From positions 1-7,772 of the forward strand of contig CAISYK010000935.1 of assembly GCA_903889605.1 (NCBI GenBank): DNA of 7,772 nt. Direction: 5' to 3'. Source of the stretch: an uncultured Bacteroidota bacterium (GTDB lineage: Bacteria; Bacteroidota; Bacteroidia; 2-12-FULL-35-15). This document shows, piece by piece, positions 5,566 through 7,772 of this stretch. The notes under the pieces were generated by a model. The model searched no databases. It worked only from the letters and a program-made list of their open reading frames with translations, and had not been told where the DNA came from. How positions within the stretch are numbered: position 1 is the stretch's first letter; every line of letters begins with the position of its first letter. A program made the position numbers and the translations under genes.

Positions 5566-6585
5566 ATGCTTAAATATTTTAAAATAGGATTATTGCTCAC
5601 AATTTTTCATCTGTCAGTCTTGGCCGGAAATCCAGAACTAGGCGGAACAGCGAAGTTATATGTCGAAAATTTTAAAAATGATGCAATAAAAGAAATGGGG
5701 ATGTATAATATCCCGGCAAGTATAATCCTGGCACAGGGAATGCTCGAAAGCGGTAATGGTACCAGCGATTTAGCGGTATTAGCCAACAATCATTTTGGGA
5801 TCAAATGTCATGAAGAGTGGGAGGGGCCTACGTTTATAAAAAACGATGATGAAAAAGATGAATGTTTCAGAAAATATCCTACAGTACTTGATTCATATAC
5901 CGATCATTCATTATTTTTAAAGTCGCGTGCCCGTTATTCATCATTGTTTGAACTTAATCATACTGATTATAAGGGCTGGGCAAAAGGCTTGAAAGAAGCT
6001 GGCTATGCTACAGATCCCAAATATGTGCAGCGCCTGCTGGACTTAATTGAAGCCTACGAATTGTTTAAATATGACTTGTCAAATCCTCAGCCGGAAACCG
6101 CCAAATCTGATTTACCAAAGAAAAAATCTAAGAACGTAAAGGTCGTGGCTGTTAAGAAAATTTCCCGCCCTAATGAACCTGCAGGACAGCCTGCTCATAC
6201 TATAGAAAAGAACCCTAAAGCGGGAATTCAAAAAACAGAAACACGCGAAATTCTGCGATTAGGAACAGTAAAGTATATTATTATTAAGCCAAACGATACT
6301 TTTTCTGAAATAGCAAAGGAAACAGATAAAGACCTTTGGCAGTTATACAAATTCAATGATCTTTCGAAGGATGATAAGTTGATTCCAGGGCAAAAATTAT
6401 TTCTGCAGCCGAAACGCCGAAAAGCAGATCTACCATTTCATATAGTGAAAAGCGGAGAAACTATGAAATCAATTTCGCAATTGTACGGCATAAAATTAAA
6501 ACTGCTTTACAGTAAAAATAATATGAAAGATTGGGATGAGCCTGCGGCCGGACAAAAGCTTTACATGCGTCAGAATAAGAAATAA
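5566..6585 (+). CDS. Secreted GH73 glucosaminidase with two C-terminal LysM domains
   Basis: A 339-residue peptidoglycan hydrolase. Residues 1-20 form a signal peptide with likely cleavage after LSVLA. Residues of about 28-170 form a glucosaminidase domain (GH73, related to the FlgJ C-terminal domain), which cleaves the glycan strand after N-acetylglucosamine. The catalytic glutamate is Glu61 in AQGMLESGNGTS. Other conserved stretches are NNHFGIKC, CFRKYPTVLDSYTDHSLFL, and GWAKGLKEAGYATDPKYVQRL. Cys81 and Cys100 bracket the active-site loop and could form a disulfide in the periplasm. A basic, Lys/Pro-rich linker follows. Two LysM repeats come next, at about 235-281 (VKYIIIKPNDTFSEIA...PGQKLFLQ) and 292-336 (HIVKSGETMKSIS...AGQKLYMRQ); they bind glycan chains. 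The protein probably acts in wall remodelling or cell separation. It is transcribed divergently from the DUF5522-hutU unit and convergently with the TlpA-like gene. The gene is intact and the family is clear. Confidence 0.93.
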   Translation: MLKYFKIGLLLTIFHLSVLAGNPELGGTAKLYVENFKNDAIKEMGMYNIPASIILAQGMLESGNGTSDLAVLANNHFGIKCHEEWEGPTFIKNDDEKDECFRKYPTVLDSYTDHSLFLKSRARYSSLFELNHTDYKGWAKGLKEAGYATDPKYVQRLLDLIEAYELFKYDLSNPQPETAKSDLPKKKSKNVKVVAVKKISRPNEPAGQPAHTIEKNPKAGIQKTETREILRLGTVKYIIIKPNDTFSEIAKETDKDLWQLYKFNDLSKDDKLIPGQKLFLQPKRRKADLPFHIVKSGETMKSISQLYGIKLKLLYSKNNMKDWDEPAAGQKLYMRQNKK

Positions 6586-6702
6586 ATTAGACGATTAGCT
6601 TTTCCAGATAATATACGAAACATGAATTATTGTGGATTCAATTCATTAATGAGTTTTTTACAATCAGCAAAAAGCATGGTTCATTTTGCACACTCCAAGT
6701 AT

Positions 6703-7772
6703 TTATTCAATTAAATTTAAAATATCCTGTAAAGTTTCCTCATCACTTGGACGACTGGCGTTTTTATTTACCACATTTCCTTTTTTATCAATCAGCAAAT
6801 ATCTGGGGATACTATTGATTTGAAAATACTTAGCGGCAGGCGAATCCCAACCTCCTGGCGATAAGCCTTGTTCTCCTTCCAATTCCAAACTTTTCAATGC
6901 ATTTTTCCAAATCTCTTCGGTATTATCAAGAGAAATATATAGAAATACAACTTCCTTTTTTTGCTTGGCACTCAGTTGATCGTGAAGCGTTTTGCTGTAT
7001 GGAAACTGCTGTCTGCATGGGCCGCACCAACTTGCCCAAAAATCCACATACACAACTTTTCCTCTAAAATCATTGATACTGAATTTTTTGCCGTTTAATC
7101 CCTGAAATGTTAATTCAGATGAAGCCGCGTCTGATTTTGCTTCAGGGTATTTAGGCAATTTTGTTTTCATCCATTTTCCTAATTTTTCTTTTATTATTCC
7201 GGTATATTCGCCTGCTTTGTCTTCTTTCTCCATTTCAGTATAAATCCTTTTTACTGTTTCCGGATTTATTTTTTCTCCCAATTCCAATAAAAAATGAGAT
7301 AGATAAAACAGGAATGGCTCACCTTTCAAATTGTCTCTGGCTACGACATATTTTTTTTCTGCAGAAATCGTAAAATCTTTAAACTTATTAAATCCATTTA
7401 ATTCAGAACCAAAGTAGGTCACAAAATAGTTTAGAAAATTTCTATAAGATTCGCATATCATGGCTTCATCATCACTTACTGTTTTTTTATCCAAAGCCTC
7501 AAGCATAACCGGAGGCAGGTGATTCACAGTAAGTATTGCTGAGCTTTTATTTGCATTCACAATTGGATAAGAGACCAGGTAGTTTAAGTAATTATATTTG
7601 ATTTTATTTTCGATGAATTTTTTAAATCCGGCAGAAAATAAATTTTTTTCGGGATAATCATTATAAAATGCTTTTTCTTTTTTCCTGTTATCATATATCA
7701 GCATTTCAAATTCATCTATACCAAGTGATCTCATTTTTTCATCAACCCGACTGGTGTCGAAATCATTTTTAA
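6703..7772 (-). CDS. TlpA-like thiol-disulfide oxidoreductase, N-terminus outside window
   Basis: The C-terminal domain (about 205-343, counted from the ATG at 7734) is a TlpA/ResA/DsbE-type thioredoxin fold. It shows FSINDFRGKVVYVDFWASWCGPC with redox Cys237 and Cys240, the ISLD segment (267-270), and cis-Pro310 in NSIPRYLLIDKKGNVV. Such proteins act outside the cytoplasmic membrane, usually reducing disulfides for cytochrome c maturation or envelope proteins. The preceding 200 residues are charged and mostly helical, with no domain I can name, a layout common in Bacteroidota TlpA-like proteins. The frame stays open upstream of the ATG at 7734 to the window edge (KNDFDTSRVDEK precedes it). 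No signal peptide is seen at that ATG, so the true start, with signal peptide or lipobox, is very probably beyond 7772. The gene converges on the glucosaminidase gene across 117 bp. The specific partner is unknown. Confidence 0.9.
   Translation of the reverse strand, partial: KNDFDTSRVDEKMRSLGIDEFEMLIYDNRKKEKAFYNDYPEKNLFSAGFKKFIENKIKYNYLNYLVSYPIVNANKSSAILTVNHLPPVMLEALDKKTVSDDEAMICESYRNFLNYFVTYFGSELNGFNKFKDFTISAEKKYVVARDNLKGEPFLFYLSHFLLELGEKINPETVKRIYTEMEKEDKAGEYTGIIKEKLGKWMKTKLPKYPEAKSDAASSELTFQGLNGKKFSINDFRGKVVYVDFWASWCGPCRQQFPYSKTLHDQLSAKQKKEVVFLYISLDNTEEIWKNALKSLELEGEQGLSPGGWDSPAAKYFQINSIPRYLLIDKKGNVVNKNASRPSDEETLQDILNLIE

Noticed and set aside
6667..6689. Hairpin GCAAAA / TTTTGC between the glucosaminidase and TlpA-like genes
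   Set aside because: The stem is only 6 bp plus one pair beyond an A-A mismatch, and no U tract follows on either strand. It is too weak to call a terminator for this convergent pair.
1..7772. CRISPR array, tRNA/rRNA, insertion sequence, phage or defence system
   Set aside because: I looked for regularly spaced repeats, cloverleaf-like segments, transposase or nuclease motifs and terminal inverted repeats, and saw none. All long ORFs belong to housekeeping or envelope families.

Overview
The window is AT-rich bacterial DNA that looks like a chromosomal segment from the phylum Bacteroidota. Four observations support this. Start codons lack Shine-Dalgarno sequences. Two exact TAnnTTTG promoter boxes (the Bacteroidota -7 consensus) are present. 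There is a PorT-like outer-membrane beta-barrel with a K-A-Q signal cleavage site and a small lipoprotein with a K-Q-D-D stretch after its lipidated cysteine. There is also a DUF5522-type small cysteine protein and a long-form urocanase. Genus cannot be fixed from the sequence.

Layout from left to right. (1) The 3' part of a BAX-inhibitor-1 family membrane protein, cut by the window edge, ends in a strong symmetric hairpin terminator. (2) fabD encodes malonyl-CoA:ACP transacylase and stands alone. (3) After about 200 bp without a gene comes a PorT-like outer-membrane beta-barrel protein. (4) A 324-bp stretch between convergent genes holds no confident gene, but it contains a compact structured element at about 2384-2481 (two hairpins, inverted outer arms, a short direct repeat) that looks like a dispersed intergenic repeat. 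(5) On the minus strand lies a likely transcription unit, in transcription order: a 59-aa DUF5522-type CC-X3-C-X2-C protein, hutU (668-aa urocanate hydratase), and a small lipocalin-like lipoprotein. (6) Divergent from it is a secreted GH73 glucosaminidase with two LysM domains. (7) Convergent with that is a TlpA-like thiol-disulfide oxidoreductase whose N-terminus lies beyond the right edge.

Functionally the window is a mosaic: fatty-acid initiation (FabD), histidine catabolism (HutU, with no hutH, hutI or hutG in view), cell-wall remodelling (GH73-LysM), envelope proteins (OMP, lipoprotein, TlpA) and a stress or ion-channel type membrane protein (BI-1). I see no CRISPR array, tRNA, rRNA, transposase, phage gene or obvious defence system. 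The most interesting items are the structured repeat at 2384-2481 and the paired -7 boxes placed 5-6 bases before the start codons of the two divergent genes, which predict leaderless or near-leaderless transcripts.
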